A DNA stretch of 64,000 nt from an uncultured Clostridia bacterium (GCA_934476075.1 CAKSNH010000010.1:35437-99436), one strand, 5' to 3'. Positions 16,403 to 26,446 are shown, numbered from the stretch's first letter. Translations and numbers: made by a program. Notes: generated from the letters alone by a model not told the origin.

Positions 16403-19400
16403 TTATATCTTCTCTGTTATCGGCTTATACACACCATTGTAATTTTCCCATATGAACAAGCTGTAATCGTCACTCTTTACATAACCTGTGTATGTTATTT
16501 TCATTCCCTCTACCGTCGGTTTAAGCTCTGTTGCAGATGTAAATGCTCCGTCACTGAACTGTCCAGCCAAAACCACTATATTATCGGTGTTGATGGTTGT
16601 TTCGTCATTCAGCGTAACAGTCACTGTCACCGTGTCGCCTGTTTTGCTTGCTTCGGCGGATAATTGGGTTTTGTATGGGTCAAGTATGGTAAGTAAATGT
16701 GTAATTACATAATTATAATGAATTTTTGCATGAGTTAAACAGTCATTTTCCTCATTAATAACTATACTTTTCCACTGTTCCTGTGTTCCCGTATAGTATA
16801 CATTTTTCAAATTATCACATAATCCAAATGCATTTCTACCTATTTCTGTTACACTTGTTTTAATCGTTACATTGTCTAAATAATAACAATTAAAAAATGC
16901 TCTTTTTCCTATCTTCTTTACATTATTCGGGACTTCTATGCCAATTAAATTTTCACATTTTTCAAATGCATTATCTCCTATCGTTATAACACTATTTGGA
17001 AATTTTACATTAATTAAATTAGCGCATTCATTAAATGCACCATCTTCTATTGTTATTATACCATTCGGAATTTTATATTCTTCATCAGTTTTTCCTTTTG
17101 GATAGTGTATTAATTTAGTTTTATCTTTATCGAACAATACCCCATCAACCGAACTATAATTTTTGTTTTTCTCTGATACTTCTATACTTGTTAAGCTTTC
17201 ACAATTCCAAAAAGCACCGCTTTCTATTTCCGCTAAATTATCAGGAATTTTTATGTCGATTAATTTTGCACAATTACCAAACGCACCATTTCCTATCTTA
17301 ATAATGCTATTTGGAAGTTCCATTCTCTCTAAATAATAACAATTTTCAAACGCACTTTTTCCTATCTCGGTTATACCATTCGGCAGTTCTATATTTTTTA
17401 GTTTTCTGCAATCTATAAATGCTTTTGCTCTTATCGTTATTACCCCATTTGGAATTATATATTCTTCGTTAGTTTTTCCATTTGGGTATTTTACCATTTC
17501 TGTTCTATCCTTGCTGAATAACACCCCATCAACTGAACTATATTTAGAATTTTCCTCAGATACATTAATATTAACTAATTTATTACAATTATTAAATACA
17601 TTTTCACCGATTTCCGTTACGCTGTTAGATATTTCTACGCTTTCTAAATTTCTGCAATCATTGAATGTATATTCGCCTATTACCTCTACGCCGCTCGGTA
17701 TTTTTATACTTTTCAACTGTTCGCACCATGTGAATGTATATTTTTCTATAATCGAAACATTATTTGAAAGTTTTACACTTTCCAAATCGCTACAATTACT
17801 AAATACACTCATTCCCATTGTTGTTACGCTATCCGGCAGTTCTATACCTATTAAATTACTGCAACTGCTAAATGCACTATCGCCTATTGTTGTTACACTA
17901 TTCGGTAATTCTATACTCGTTAAATTATTGCAACCCTTAAATGTTTCTTTTTCTATCGTTGTTATACTATTCGGTAATTTTATTTCTGTTAAACCTACAC
18001 AGCCGCTAAACGCACCTTCTCCAATTTTTGTCACGCTTGTAGGAATGTCTATACTTGTTAAGCTATTGCAACTTTTAAATGTTTCTTTTTCTATCGTTGT
18101 TATACTATTCGGTAATTTTATTTCTGTTAAACCTACACAGCCGCTAAACGCACCTTCTCCAATTTTTGTCACGCTTGTAGGAATGTCTATACTTGTTAAG
18201 CTATTGCAACTTTTAAATGTTTCTTTTTCTATCGTTGTTATACTATCCGGTAATTTTATTGCTGCTAAACCTACACAACTACTAAATGCACCTTCTCCTA
18301 TTTTCGTCACACTGTCAGGCAATTTTATACTTACCAAACTTTTGCAACCGTCGAATACACTTTTCCCGATTTCCTGCAAACCATTTGTTAATTCTACATT
18401 CGCCAAATCTACACAGTCGCTAAACGCACTTTCTCCTATCGTTGTTACGCTTTCGGGAATTTTTATATTCTCTAATTTACTGCAATCACTAAATGCATAA
18501 TTTCCTATTGATTTAATATTATTTGGGATTACTACATCGGTCAAGCTGCAACAGCCGCTAAATAGACTTATTTCTATTGCTGTTATGCTTGTCGGAAGTT
18601 TGACACTTTCCAATTTTTCGCAGCCGCTAAACGCTCCCCTGCTTATTACCTCTAAACTGTTTGGTAATTCTATACTTGTTAAATCGCAATCGGCAAAAGC
18701 CATTTCGCCTATTGACTTTACACTGTTTGGAATTTCCACACTTGTTAAACTACAATAATTAAACGCTTTGTCTGCTATTTCAGTTACGCTGTTCGGAATT
18801 TCTACACTTTTTAAATTGTTATTGCCAAAAAATGCACTACTATTAATTTTTTTAACCGTTGAAGGAATAATATAATTATCACCGGTTTTATAATGTCCAT
18901 AGCTTATTAACGTTGTTTTATCCTTATTAAACAACACACCATCAACAGATGAATAATTTTTGTTCTCTTCACTTACATTTATACTCTCTAATCCCGTACA
19001 GTATTCAAACGCATCATCACTGATTGATGTTACATTTGACGGAATATCTATACTGGTTAATCTGCAAAAGAAGAATGCACCCTTACCTATTCTTTCCAAG
19101 CTATTCGGTAATTCTATGCTCGAAGAATTATTAACATCGCAAAAAGCATAATCACCTATTCCCGTAACTCCTTCATTGATTACAATTTTTGTAATATTCT
19201 GTGAGTACCACGGTGCAGGATTTATATAATTACCGCCATAATTCTCCATATCCCCCGTACCGCTTACAGTCAGCGTACCCTCATCATCAAGTTTCCATGT
19301 CAGATTATCTCCGCAAGTACCGCTCGCCAATTCCTCCGCAAAGCCGATAATCGGCACACATGACATAATCACCGCCAACACCAGCATAACTGCCGTACAT

Positions 19401-19420
19401 TTAATTCCTATTTTTCTCAT
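16403..19420 (-). CDS. BspA-like secreted leucine-rich repeat protein (1005 aa)
   Basis: A signal peptide (KCTAVMLVLAVIMSCVPIIGFA) is followed by a cysteine-containing cap (GTCGDNLTWKLDD), then about 30 LRR_5 repeats of roughly 23 residues (consensus IELPNSVTxIGxxAFxxC), and a 90-residue C-terminal domain of beta character (KTGDTVTVTVTLND). Several blocks carry a YSSVDGVLFxKDKT insert. Family members are surface or secreted proteins implicated in adhesion. No LPXTG or SLH anchor is visible. An exact 138-bp tandem duplication lies inside the LRR array. It sits 12 nt downstream of a 796-residue paralogue whose ends are nearly identical at nucleotide level, and is likely in the same operon. Confidence 0.9.
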   Translation of the reverse strand: MRKIGIKCTAVMLVLAVIMSCVPIIGFAEELASGTCGDNLTWKLDDEGTLTVSGTGDMENYGGNYINPAPWYSQNITKIVINEGVTGIGDYAFCDVNNSSSIELPNSLERIGKGAFFFCRLTSIDIPSNVTSISDDAFEYCTGLESINVSEENKNYSSVDGVLFNKDKTTLISYGHYKTGDNYIIPSTVKKINSSAFFGNNNLKSVEIPNSVTEIADKAFNYCSLTSVEIPNSVKSIGEMAFADCDLTSIELPNSLEVISRGAFSGCEKLESVKLPTSITAIEISLFSGCCSLTDVVIPNNIKSIGNYAFSDCSKLENIKIPESVTTIGESAFSDCVDLANVELTNGLQEIGKSVFDGCKSLVSIKLPDSVTKIGEGAFSSCVGLAAIKLPDSITTIEKETFKSCNSLTSIDIPTSVTKIGEGAFSGCVGLTEIKLPNSITTIEKETFKSCNSLTSIDIPTSVTKIGEGAFSGCVGLTEIKLPNSITTIEKETFKGCNNLTSIELPNSVTTIGDSAFSSCSNLIGIELPDSVTTMGMSVFSNCSDLESVKLSNNVSIIEKYTFTWCEQLKSIKIPSGVEVIGEYTFNDCRNLESVEISNSVTEIGENVFNNCNKLVNINVSEENSKYSSVDGVLFSKDRTEMVKYPNGKTNEEYIIPNGVITIRAKAFIDCRKLKNIELPNGITEIGKSAFENCYYLERMELPNSIIKIGNGAFGNCAKLIDIKIPDNLAEIESGAFWNCESLTSIEVSEKNKNYSSVDGVLFDKDKTKLIHYPKGKTDEEYKIPNGIITIEDGAFNECANLINVKFPNSVITIGDNAFEKCENLIGIEVPNNVKKIGKRAFFNCYYLDNVTIKTSVTEIGRNAFGLCDNLKNVYYTGTQEQWKSIVINEENDCLTHAKIHYNYVITHLLTILDPYKTQLSAEASKTGDTVTVTVTLNDETTINTDNIVVLAGQFSDGAFTSATELKPTVEGMKITYTGYVKSDDYSLFIWENYNGVYKPITEKI
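17938..18290. repeat. Internal 138-bp tandem repeat in the LRR gene
   Basis: Two copies with a 138-bp period (for example GGAATGTCTATACTTG at 18042 and 18180) are identical or almost identical, and a third, diverging copy follows. One unit encodes 46 residues, two LRR repeats. This is recent slippage or unequal crossing-over. Confidence 0.85.
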
Positions 19421-19432
19421 AAAATCACCCTT

Positions 19433-21823
19433 TTATATCTTTTCTGTTATCGGCTTATACACACCATTGTAATTTTCCCATATGAACAAGCTGTAATCGT
19501 TGCCATTTACATCACCTGTGTATGTTATTTTCATTCCCTCTGCCGTCGGTTTAAGCTCTGTTGCAGATGTAAATGCTCCGTCACTGAACTGTCCCGCCAA
19601 AACCACTATATTATCGGTATTGATGGTTGTTTCGTCATTCAGCGTAACAGTCACTGTCACCGTGTCGCCCGTTTTGCTTGCTTCGGCGGATAATTGGGTT
19701 TTGTATTGGTCAAGTACAGTAAGTATATAGTGTATTGTCGCATCGTCAATATACTCATTCTCAACACTTACCGCTATATCATTCCACTGTTCCTTTGTTC
19801 CGTTATAATATATATTCTCTAACCTGCCGCAGCTGTTAAATGCTCCCGCCCCAATAACAACAACACTTTTCGGTATTTCTATACTTTCCAAGCTGCTGCA
19901 TCCATAAAATGTACTTCCGGCTATTTTTGTTATACTGTCAGGAATTTTTATACTCCTTAATTCCGAACAATCCATAAATGCACTATCACCTATCTTGGTT
20001 ACACTATCAGGAATGTCTATATTTATCAAACTTGCACAGCCATTGAACGTATTCTCTCCTATTTCCGTCACACTGTCCGGAATTTCTACATTAACCAACT
20101 CATTACAACACGCAAACGCTTCACTGCCTATTTTCTTTATATTATCAGGGATTTTTATATCTGTTAATTTGTCGCAATAACTAAACATATAATCACTGAT
20201 GCAATCAATCCCCTCAGGAATAGTTATATCCGCCAATCCTCTGCAAAGTTTAAAAGCTCCGTTTCCTATTGTCGTTACACTATTCGGTATAGTTATTTTC
20301 GCTAAATTTTCACACCAATAAAACGCATTCTCTCCTATTGCTGTCACACTTGCCGGAACTTCAATCTGAATCAAATTACCGCAATTTTCAAATGCACTGC
20401 AACCTATCTCAGCTGTACCGTTTGGAATTTCATATTTTTCGCCGTTCTTGCCTTGCGGATATTGTATTAATCTCGTTTTATCCTTATCAAACAGAACTCC
20501 GTCAACAGAACTATACTTTTGATTATCTTCCGCCGCATTTATGGCTGTTAAAGCATTACAGTTTGTAAATGCAGCGTCACCAATAAACGTAACACTGTTC
20601 GGAATTTCTATATCGGTTATCTTTTTGCACCCATCAAATGCACTTTCTCCTATTACAGTTACACTGCCCGGTATTTTTACACTTGTTAAGCTTTCACAGC
20701 ACGAAAACGCTCTGTATCCTATTTTCACTATATTATTTGAAATTTCCGCACTTGCTATATTTCGGCAGCTGTCAAAAGCACTATCATTTATTGTTGTTAC
20801 ACTGTCGGGAATTTTTACACTTGTCAGCTTATAACAATCATAAAATGCATTCTCACCTATTTCTGTTACTCCGCTCGGTATTTCATATTCCGCTTTTTCT
20901 TTATATTTCGGATACCATATTAATTTTGTTTTGTCTTTATTAAACAACACGCCGTCAGCAGAACTATAATTTTGATTTTCTTCCGATACATTTATATCCG
21001 TTAAAGCACCGCAATAATAAAATACCGATTTACCGATAAATGTAACACTGCTCGGTATTTCTATTTTTTTCAAACTATTACAACCACTAAATGCCCCGTC
21101 ACCTATTGAAATTACACTGTTTGGAATTTCTATTCCTTCCAATTTAGTGCATCCGGAAAATGCGTCGTTTTCTATTGTTGTTACACTATTCGGTATAGTT
21201 ATTTTCGTTAAATTTTTACAATTCCAAAATGCATTATCTCCTATTGTTGTTACACTGTCCGGTATCGCATATTCCTGTTCGCTCTTAGCATACGGATATA
21301 TTACCAATTCTGTTTTATCCTTATTAAATAACACTCCGTCAACAGAACTATAATTTTGATTTTCCCCCGATACATTTATATCTGTTAAACTGTCACATAG
21401 TCCAAACAATGTACTCTTTAATTGTGTCACACCGCTCGGAATTTCTATACTTTTTAAGTTTCTGCACCAAAAAAATACGCTGTCGCCTATTGTTGTCACA
21501 CTATCCGAAATTTTCACATCTGCTAAATTGTAACAATTACTAAACGCATTATCTCCTATTGACGTTACACCATTATCAATTACAACTTTATTTATTTTCT
21601 TATATAAGTCATTCCATGGTGAAAAGTTGTCAATATCACCATAATTCTCCATATCCCCCGTACCGCTTATAGTCAGCGTACCCTCATCATCAATCACCCA
21701 TGTCAGATTATCTCCGCAAGTACCGCTTTTTACTTCCTTTGCAAAGCCGATAATCGGCACGCATGACATAATCACTGCCAACACTAGCATAACTGCCGTA
21801 CATTTAATTCCTATTTTTTTCAT
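19433..21823 (-). CDS. BspA-like secreted leucine-rich repeat protein (796 aa)
   Basis: It has the same plan as its neighbour: signal peptide (AVMLVLAVIMSCVPIIGFA), GTCGDNLTW cap, about 24 LRR_5 units (IPDSVTTIGDxAFxxC) with four SSVDGVLFNKDKT inserts, and the same C-terminal domain ending NYNGVYKPITEKI. Only a few substitutions separate the first 50 and last 90 residues of the two proteins, whereas the LRR cores differ. The ATG follows AAAAGGGTGATTTT, a ribosome site repeated at the neighbour. A strong promoter lies at 21855-21883. A role at the cell surface is inferred from the family. Confidence 0.9.
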   Translation of the reverse strand: MKKIGIKCTAVMLVLAVIMSCVPIIGFAKEVKSGTCGDNLTWVIDDEGTLTISGTGDMENYGDIDNFSPWNDLYKKINKVVIDNGVTSIGDNAFSNCYNLADVKISDSVTTIGDSVFFWCRNLKSIEIPSGVTQLKSTLFGLCDSLTDINVSGENQNYSSVDGVLFNKDKTELVIYPYAKSEQEYAIPDSVTTIGDNAFWNCKNLTKITIPNSVTTIENDAFSGCTKLEGIEIPNSVISIGDGAFSGCNSLKKIEIPSSVTFIGKSVFYYCGALTDINVSEENQNYSSADGVLFNKDKTKLIWYPKYKEKAEYEIPSGVTEIGENAFYDCYKLTSVKIPDSVTTINDSAFDSCRNIASAEISNNIVKIGYRAFSCCESLTSVKIPGSVTVIGESAFDGCKKITDIEIPNSVTFIGDAAFTNCNALTAINAAEDNQKYSSVDGVLFDKDKTRLIQYPQGKNGEKYEIPNGTAEIGCSAFENCGNLIQIEVPASVTAIGENAFYWCENLAKITIPNSVTTIGNGAFKLCRGLADITIPEGIDCISDYMFSYCDKLTDIKIPDNIKKIGSEAFACCNELVNVEIPDSVTEIGENTFNGCASLINIDIPDSVTKIGDSAFMDCSELRSIKIPDSITKIAGSTFYGCSSLESIEIPKSVVVIGAGAFNSCGRLENIYYNGTKEQWNDIAVSVENEYIDDATIHYILTVLDQYKTQLSAEASKTGDTVTVTVTLNDETTINTDNIVVLAGQFSDGAFTSATELKPTAEGMKITYTGDVNGNDYSLFIWENYNGVYKPITEKI

Positions 21824-21854
21824 AAAATCACCCTTTTAAATTTGTATTTTCTAT

Positions 21855-21883
21855 ATTATATCACATTCCATACAATTTTGCAA
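21855..21883 (-). promoter_or_regulatory. Promoter of the tandem LRR operon
   Basis: Minus-strand TTGCAA (21883-21878), 17 bp, TATAAT (21860-21855), about 30 nt before the ATG at 21823. Confidence 0.8.
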
Positions 21884-21884
21884 A

Positions 21885-21934
21885 CAAAAAGACACATTTC
21901 AAATATCCTTTGTACAGGATATTCAAAATGTGTC
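21885..21934 (-). terminator. Intrinsic terminator after the YcdB/SLH gene
   Basis: GACACATTT..AATATCCT pairs with AGGATATT..AAATGTGTC, then TTTTTGTTTG on the minus strand. It abuts the next promoter. Confidence 0.85.
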
Positions 21935-21942
21935 AATATATT

Positions 21943-23994
21943 TTATCTTACAAATGCTTTATAAATCACCGATACCGCCTCGGCTCTTGTCAATTCCTTC
22001 TGCGGATTGAAATTGCCGTTTTCGTCACCTGTCACAATTCCCAATCCCTTTGCGATAGCAACATAACCCATGCTGTCCGCACCGATTGCGTTTTCATCGG
22101 CAAAGCCTGTTTTGAAAATGCCTTGCAATTCGGCAACTTCACTGTATCCTCTTGCTTTAAGCAAATATTTAACCGCCTGTTCTTTCGTCAAAACCGCTGT
22201 CGGATTTTTCTCGTCCTTTGAAATTATTTTACGGCTAATCGCATAATTGTATATGTCCTCTTCGTTAATGTCGATATATTTTTCGCTCATTGCCAATAAT
22301 CTCAGATACTCATATTGCGTGATTGACATTTCCGGCTTGAACTCCGTACCGTCAAGGTAAATATCTGCGTCAGCCAACGCATTTGCCATATCTTTTGCCC
22401 AATGACCGTCTATATCTGTATATCCGCCGAATTTAACGTCAACAGGTTTGCCGTTGTATTTCATATTTTCGCCTGTTTTTGCGTCAAAGTTTGTTTCGCC
22501 GTCAAATGTATATGCCAAGACATATTTCTTATCGCTGTTCTTTACCCACACTTGTTTTACCGGCAATGCCAACAGATTTTCCGTTGCCTTTTCAAGAGAT
22601 ATTGCTCCGTCGGCAGACGGTATATCCTTTAATTCTCTCCAATTAAAATACAAATACTCGATTTTGCCCGTATCAACGTTATAGTTTATACGCACTGTAT
22701 TATTGTAATACGGCACACCGTTTATCGTTCTGCAATACTGATATGTAACATTATGCGAAATAAGATTATCGTCAATATTAGATTTTTCGCAGTCCTCATA
22801 TTTAAGCTGTGCATATTTATCGCCGTAATATTTTTTCAAAAATTCATCAACTTTCGTTTTTCCGCTTTGCACTTGTTCATCGGTAAGCGGTGTTTCTGCC
22901 GGTTTATCCTCTTTATCTATGCTGTACCGGTAAAAAGACAAAATCTCTTTTGTTTGTGCATTGATTTCCACATTCGCAAAATTCTTTTTGTCCTTGTCAG
23001 CCAAATTTATATCCGCATAATACGCACCGTCATAATTTCTTATTCCCTCGCTTGCCATAGTCAAATCCGCCGCTATGCCAAGCTCGTCTATGCTCTTGAT
23101 ATACTTTTCAAGTTCCTCGCCCGAAATAAGATTATTCACCTTTGCGATTTCCGCAATTTCCATCTCGGTCAATTCTTTGTTCGCACCGCCTGCCGATGCG
23201 TCCATGCTCCCCGCCGCACCTTCATTACCGGCAAGCCAAATATCATATGATTTTTCTACTTGTTCACCTGTCTGTGCGTCAAAGTATGTATTCTCCCCCT
23301 TATTAACGGAGTATTGCAGTATCTGTCCTCTTTTTCTGTTGTAAACGTCATGATAATTCAGTTCCAGCGGACTGTTTTCCGATATATACTTCTTAAACCC
23401 GTCCTCGCCCATTGCATTTTCGGGCACTTTTGCGTCAATGTCCGACCAATCACAATTATAATTTGTGACATATAATTTATCATTCAGTTTTTCAACTTCC
23501 ATGTTTATACCGTCATCAACCACTTCAATACCGTTTTCCATATGTTTGTAACTCAAACTGTATGATGACGAATTTGCATCAACATAATCCAATACCGCAT
23601 CAACACCCAGATTTTTCAAAAACTGCTCACCGAACTTCACCGCCTCGTCCTTTGAAAAACTCGGCACAATACTATTGTTCCAGTCCTTGTAATTGTAATT
23701 TGCATAAATGCTCTTAATCTCAGCGTCTTTGGTTGTTGTAACATAATAATTTAGGAATTGATTTTGATATTCCTCATTATCTCTGTCCTCGTCCTTAACC
23801 GACCAATTCAGGAAATATTCCTTTTCGCCGTCGTCAGTGCCTGTCGATACGTTAAACTCGGTCAGATTTTCGGGAATATCCAATTTGGATTTAACCCCCT
23901 TGACCACCGTTTCAAGTTCACTGTCCGCAAATACGACAGACATTGCCGACATCATCATCGTTCCCGCAAGAACCGCAGATAGTAGTTTTTTCAT
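21943..23994 (-). CDS. Exported YcdB/YcdC-domain protein with C-terminal SLH modules
   Basis: The start is taken at the ATG at 23994 (MKKLLSAVLAGTMMMSAMS), because the earlier GTG overlaps the SD (AAAGGTGTG). The N-terminus is a classic signal peptide cleaved near VFADS. Residues about 30-520 contain two YcdB/YcdC-type repeats (YYVTTTKDAEIKSIYANYNY; YCRTINGVPYYNN), a domain found in secreted clostridial and bacillar proteins of unknown function. The last 165 residues are three SLH modules (GYTDIDGHWAKD, the second degenerate, GENGNFNPQKELTRAEAVSV), which should bind pyruvylated secondary cell-wall polymer. It is probably a monocistronic S-layer-associated protein. Confidence 0.85.
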   Translation of the reverse strand: MKKLLSAVLAGTMMMSAMSVVFADSELETVVKGVKSKLDIPENLTEFNVSTGTDDGEKEYFLNWSVKDEDRDNEEYQNQFLNYYVTTTKDAEIKSIYANYNYKDWNNSIVPSFSKDEAVKFGEQFLKNLGVDAVLDYVDANSSSYSLSYKHMENGIEVVDDGINMEVEKLNDKLYVTNYNCDWSDIDAKVPENAMGEDGFKKYISENSPLELNYHDVYNRKRGQILQYSVNKGENTYFDAQTGEQVEKSYDIWLAGNEGAAGSMDASAGGANKELTEMEIAEIAKVNNLISGEELEKYIKSIDELGIAADLTMASEGIRNYDGAYYADINLADKDKKNFANVEINAQTKEILSFYRYSIDKEDKPAETPLTDEQVQSGKTKVDEFLKKYYGDKYAQLKYEDCEKSNIDDNLISHNVTYQYCRTINGVPYYNNTVRINYNVDTGKIEYLYFNWRELKDIPSADGAISLEKATENLLALPVKQVWVKNSDKKYVLAYTFDGETNFDAKTGENMKYNGKPVDVKFGGYTDIDGHWAKDMANALADADIYLDGTEFKPEMSITQYEYLRLLAMSEKYIDINEEDIYNYAISRKIISKDEKNPTAVLTKEQAVKYLLKARGYSEVAELQGIFKTGFADENAIGADSMGYVAIAKGLGIVTGDENGNFNPQKELTRAEAVSVIYKAFVR

Positions 23995-24095
23995 AATTAT
24001 ACACACCTTTCTTTTTCCTATTAATTAGGCTTTATATTTATTAGACCGCTCCAATCGGTAAAATGTTCCACAAAAATAAATATTTATTTGAAAAT

Positions 24096-24124
24096 ATTTT
24101 ACCATACTTTATTTTAAATGTAAA
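24096..24124 (-). promoter_or_regulatory. Candidate promoter of the YcdB/SLH gene
   Basis: Minus-strand TTTACA (24124-24119), 17 bp, TAAAAT (24101-24096), about 100 nt before the start. Confidence 0.5.
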
Positions 24125-24190
24125 TCATTTTATATCCGCAAACGGTGTTTCTAATCAAACACTTTTTTAACATCATATTTTAGGTATTCT

Positions 24191-24219
24191 TTGCATTTAC
24201 AGTCTGATTATGATATAAT
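24191..24219 (+). promoter_or_regulatory. Promoter of the two-component operon
   Basis: TTGCAT, 17-bp spacer, TATAAT, about 45 nt before the response regulator ATG, which has the SD AAGGGGG. Confidence 0.75.
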
Positions 24220-24264
24220 ATTTTCATATACTGATAAAATAACTTTCAGCAAGGGGGTAGCTGC

Positions 24265-24954
24265 ATGAAAATATTAGTGGTCGATGATGAAAAGTTATTG
24301 GTAAAAGGGATAAAATACAATTTGGAAAACAGCGGTTATGAGGTTGTAACGGCTTTTGACGGTGAGGCTGCGGTTAATCTTGCACATGACGGCAGTATTG
24401 ACTTGATTTTGCTCGACATCATGCTCCCTAAAATTGACGGACTTACCGCCTGCCGAAAAATCAGAACATTTTCCGATGTGCCTATAATCATGCTTACGGC
24501 AAGAAGTGAAGATATTGACAAAATTCTGGGACTTGAATACGGTGCGGACGATTACATTGTCAAACCGTTTAATATTCGTGAGGTTATAGCGAGAATAAAA
24601 GCTATTATGCGCCGTGCCCGTCCAGAAACGCAGAAAGTGGTCGACAGGGACAAGGTGTTAATCTGCAAGGACGTCAGCCTTGACTATAATTTCAGACAGC
24701 TGACCATAGGTGACAAGGTTATAGATTTAACAGGCAAAGAGTTTGATTTGATGGAACTGTTTTTGAAAAATCCGGGCACGGTTTATACAAGAGAAAATCT
24801 CTTAAATATCGCTTGGGGAACAGACTACCTCGGCGATGTGCGTACCGTGGACGTGCATATCAGACGGCTTAGAGAAAAAGTGGAAATAAATCCGGCAGAA
24901 CCGGAGTATATAATTACAAAATGGGGTGTGGGTTATTATTACAAGGACAGCTAA
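24265..24954 (+). CDS. OmpR/PhoB-family response regulator
   Basis: A 229-residue two-domain regulator. The receiver (1-120) has the acidic pair VVDDEK, the phospho-accepting Asp in LLDIMLPKIDG (about residue 52), Thr in IMLTAR and Lys in IVKPF. The C-terminal winged helix (about 130-229) shows LTGKEFDLMELFL and the recognition-helix region VDVHIRRLREKV. It is expected to bind DNA when phosphorylated by the kinase encoded in the overlapping downstream gene. The targets are unknown; the adjacent exported proteins are one possibility. Confidence 0.95.
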   Translation: MKILVVDDEKLLVKGIKYNLENSGYEVVTAFDGEAAVNLAHDGSIDLILLDIMLPKIDGLTACRKIRTFSDVPIIMLTARSEDIDKILGLEYGADDYIVKPFNIREVIARIKAIMRRARPETQKVVDRDKVLICKDVSLDYNFRQLTIGDKVIDLTGKEFDLMELFLKNPGTVYTRENLLNIAWGTDYLGDVRTVDVHIRRLREKVEINPAEPEYIITKWGVGYYYKDS

Positions 24955-26380
24955 AATCCGAAATTTTTTTAAATCCATGCGTTTTACCATGATGCTGACG
25001 TATTTCGGTGTTATTCTGCTGGTGCTTGTACTTATGACCGTATATATCCTCGGCATCCTCGGTGACAGAATGATAGCGCAGGAGAAAACGGATTTATACA
25101 CCAAAGCAAGCACCATAGCTGATACGGCGGTGTATTATATTGATACGGGCAACACCGCCGAGCTGGACAGAATAATCATGCAGACGCTTGCCGGCACGAA
25201 TATACGGGGTATAGTTATCGACTCGACATACACGGTTATTTTCGATACCAATAAGGACGCTAAATTAATCGGCAAAACGTTTATGCGTAAGGTGATGAAA
25301 TCGGCACTTATCGGCGAGCGTATGAGTGATGTTTTTAAAAATGACGTGGATAGTTCAAGCAGTATTGTGGTTGCCGTACCCGTAAAGTATAATAATACCG
25401 TCACAGGGGCGGTATATCTGCAAAATTCTGTTGATTATATCGACAGGACAGTGAAGTATATAAAAAAGAGTCTGATTTTCTTTTCGGTATTTATCAGTCT
25501 GCTTGCGGGTGTGATGAGCATGGGAATATCTATTGCCGTCACATCGCCTATTGATGAATTTATTTCTGTTGCAAGGGAAATATCAAAAGGAAATTTTTCA
25601 AAGCGGATTAAAGTACGGGGACATTCGGAGCTTGCACAGATGGCACAGGCGATGAACTATATGTGCGGCGAACTTGAACAGCTTGAAGAAAACCGCCGAA
25701 AATTTGTATCCGATGCATCGCACGAACTGAAAACTCCGCTTGCAACAATAAAACTTATCTCGGACAGTCTTGTGTCAACCGAAAATCCCGATATTTATAT
25801 AGTAAGGGATTTCCTCGGCGATTTAAGCGAGGAAGTGGACAGGCTTACCCGTATAATAAACAAGCTTTTGGCACTTACAAAAATGGAGAACCGCAAAACA
25901 AGCCTTAATTTGGAATACATCAATATAGCTGATTTGGTGACAAAAGTCATAAAAAAGCTGACCGTCACCGCCAAAAACAAGAATATATATCTGCACGCTG
26001 ACGGCGATATTTCATCTCCGATTGAAACTATGGCGGATTTCGATAAACTGACCGAAGTGATATACAATATAACCGACAATGCAATTAAGTATACCGACAG
26101 CGGCGGTGAAGTAACTGTCGGTGTTTCGGCAACCGGCGAAAATGTCACTGTAAAAATAGCGGACAACGGTCCGGGGATACCCGACAGCGAAAAAGACAAA
26201 ATATTCGAGCGTTTTTACAGGCTTGACGATTCCCGTGCACGAGATACGGGCGGTACGGGTTTGGGCTTGGCTATCGCAAGAGAGGCGGTGCTTATGCACG
26301 GCGGAAAAATCGAGGTTATAAGCAGTGTCGGAAAAGGTACGACATTTTTGGTTATTATCCCGAAGAAAAATGCCGATTAA
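24926..26380 (+). CDS. Membrane sensor histidine kinase
   Basis: 484 residues. Transmembrane helix 1 (about 22-45), an extracytoplasmic sensor of about 120 residues, helix 2 (about 172-195), HAMP, HisKA with SDASHELKTPLATIK (His), and an HATPase with N-box IYNITDNAIKY, G1 DNGPGIP, F-box FERFYR and G2 GGTGLGLAI: all catalytic boxes are intact. The assigned GTG start overlaps the regulator gene by 29 nt; an ATG at 24977 is an alternative, though neither has a strong SD, consistent with translational coupling. The sensor domain gives no clue to the signal. Confidence 0.92.
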   Translation: MWVIITRTAKIRNFFKSMRFTMMLTYFGVILLVLVLMTVYILGILGDRMIAQEKTDLYTKASTIADTAVYYIDTGNTAELDRIIMQTLAGTNIRGIVIDSTYTVIFDTNKDAKLIGKTFMRKVMKSALIGERMSDVFKNDVDSSSSIVVAVPVKYNNTVTGAVYLQNSVDYIDRTVKYIKKSLIFFSVFISLLAGVMSMGISIAVTSPIDEFISVAREISKGNFSKRIKVRGHSELAQMAQAMNYMCGELEQLEENRRKFVSDASHELKTPLATIKLISDSLVSTENPDIYIVRDFLGDLSEEVDRLTRIINKLLALTKMENRKTSLNLEYINIADLVTKVIKKLTVTAKNKNIYLHADGDISSPIETMADFDKLTEVIYNITDNAIKYTDSGGEVTVGVSATGENVTVKIADNGPGIPDSEKDKIFERFYRLDDSRARDTGGTGLGLAIAREAVLMHGGKIEVISSVGKGTTFLVIIPKKNAD

Positions 26381-26410
26381 AAAACACTTTTGAAGTATTT
26401 TCAAAAGTGC
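26379..26410 (-). terminator. Terminator of toxin-1 mRNA
   Basis: CACTTTTGA/TCAAAAGTG stem with a T6 tract on the minus strand. A homologous stem follows toxin 2 at 38762-38793, so it belongs to the conserved module. Confidence 0.7.
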
Positions 26411-26440
26411 TTGACATTCTGTATTCTGTAATGTTATAAT
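26411..26440 (+). promoter_or_regulatory. Antisense RNA promoter, TA module 1
   Basis: TTGACA, 18-bp spacer, TATAAT; the near-identical promoter of module 2 lies on the opposite strand at 38760-38731. Confidence 0.85.
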
Positions 26441-26446
26441 TTAGAT

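Noticed and set aside
17900..18300. Possible CRISPR array from periodic repeats
   Set aside because: The repeats are in-frame LRR codons of 69 or 138 bp with no unique spacers; the 33045-33254 and 41993-42190 repeats are also only two copies each.
17511..18500. 329-codon plus-strand ORF opposite the LRR gene
   Set aside because: It is the regular antisense shadow of the repeated LRR codons (periodic LLQLLN pattern), has no SD, and lies opposite a protein with a signal peptide and clear LRR consensus.
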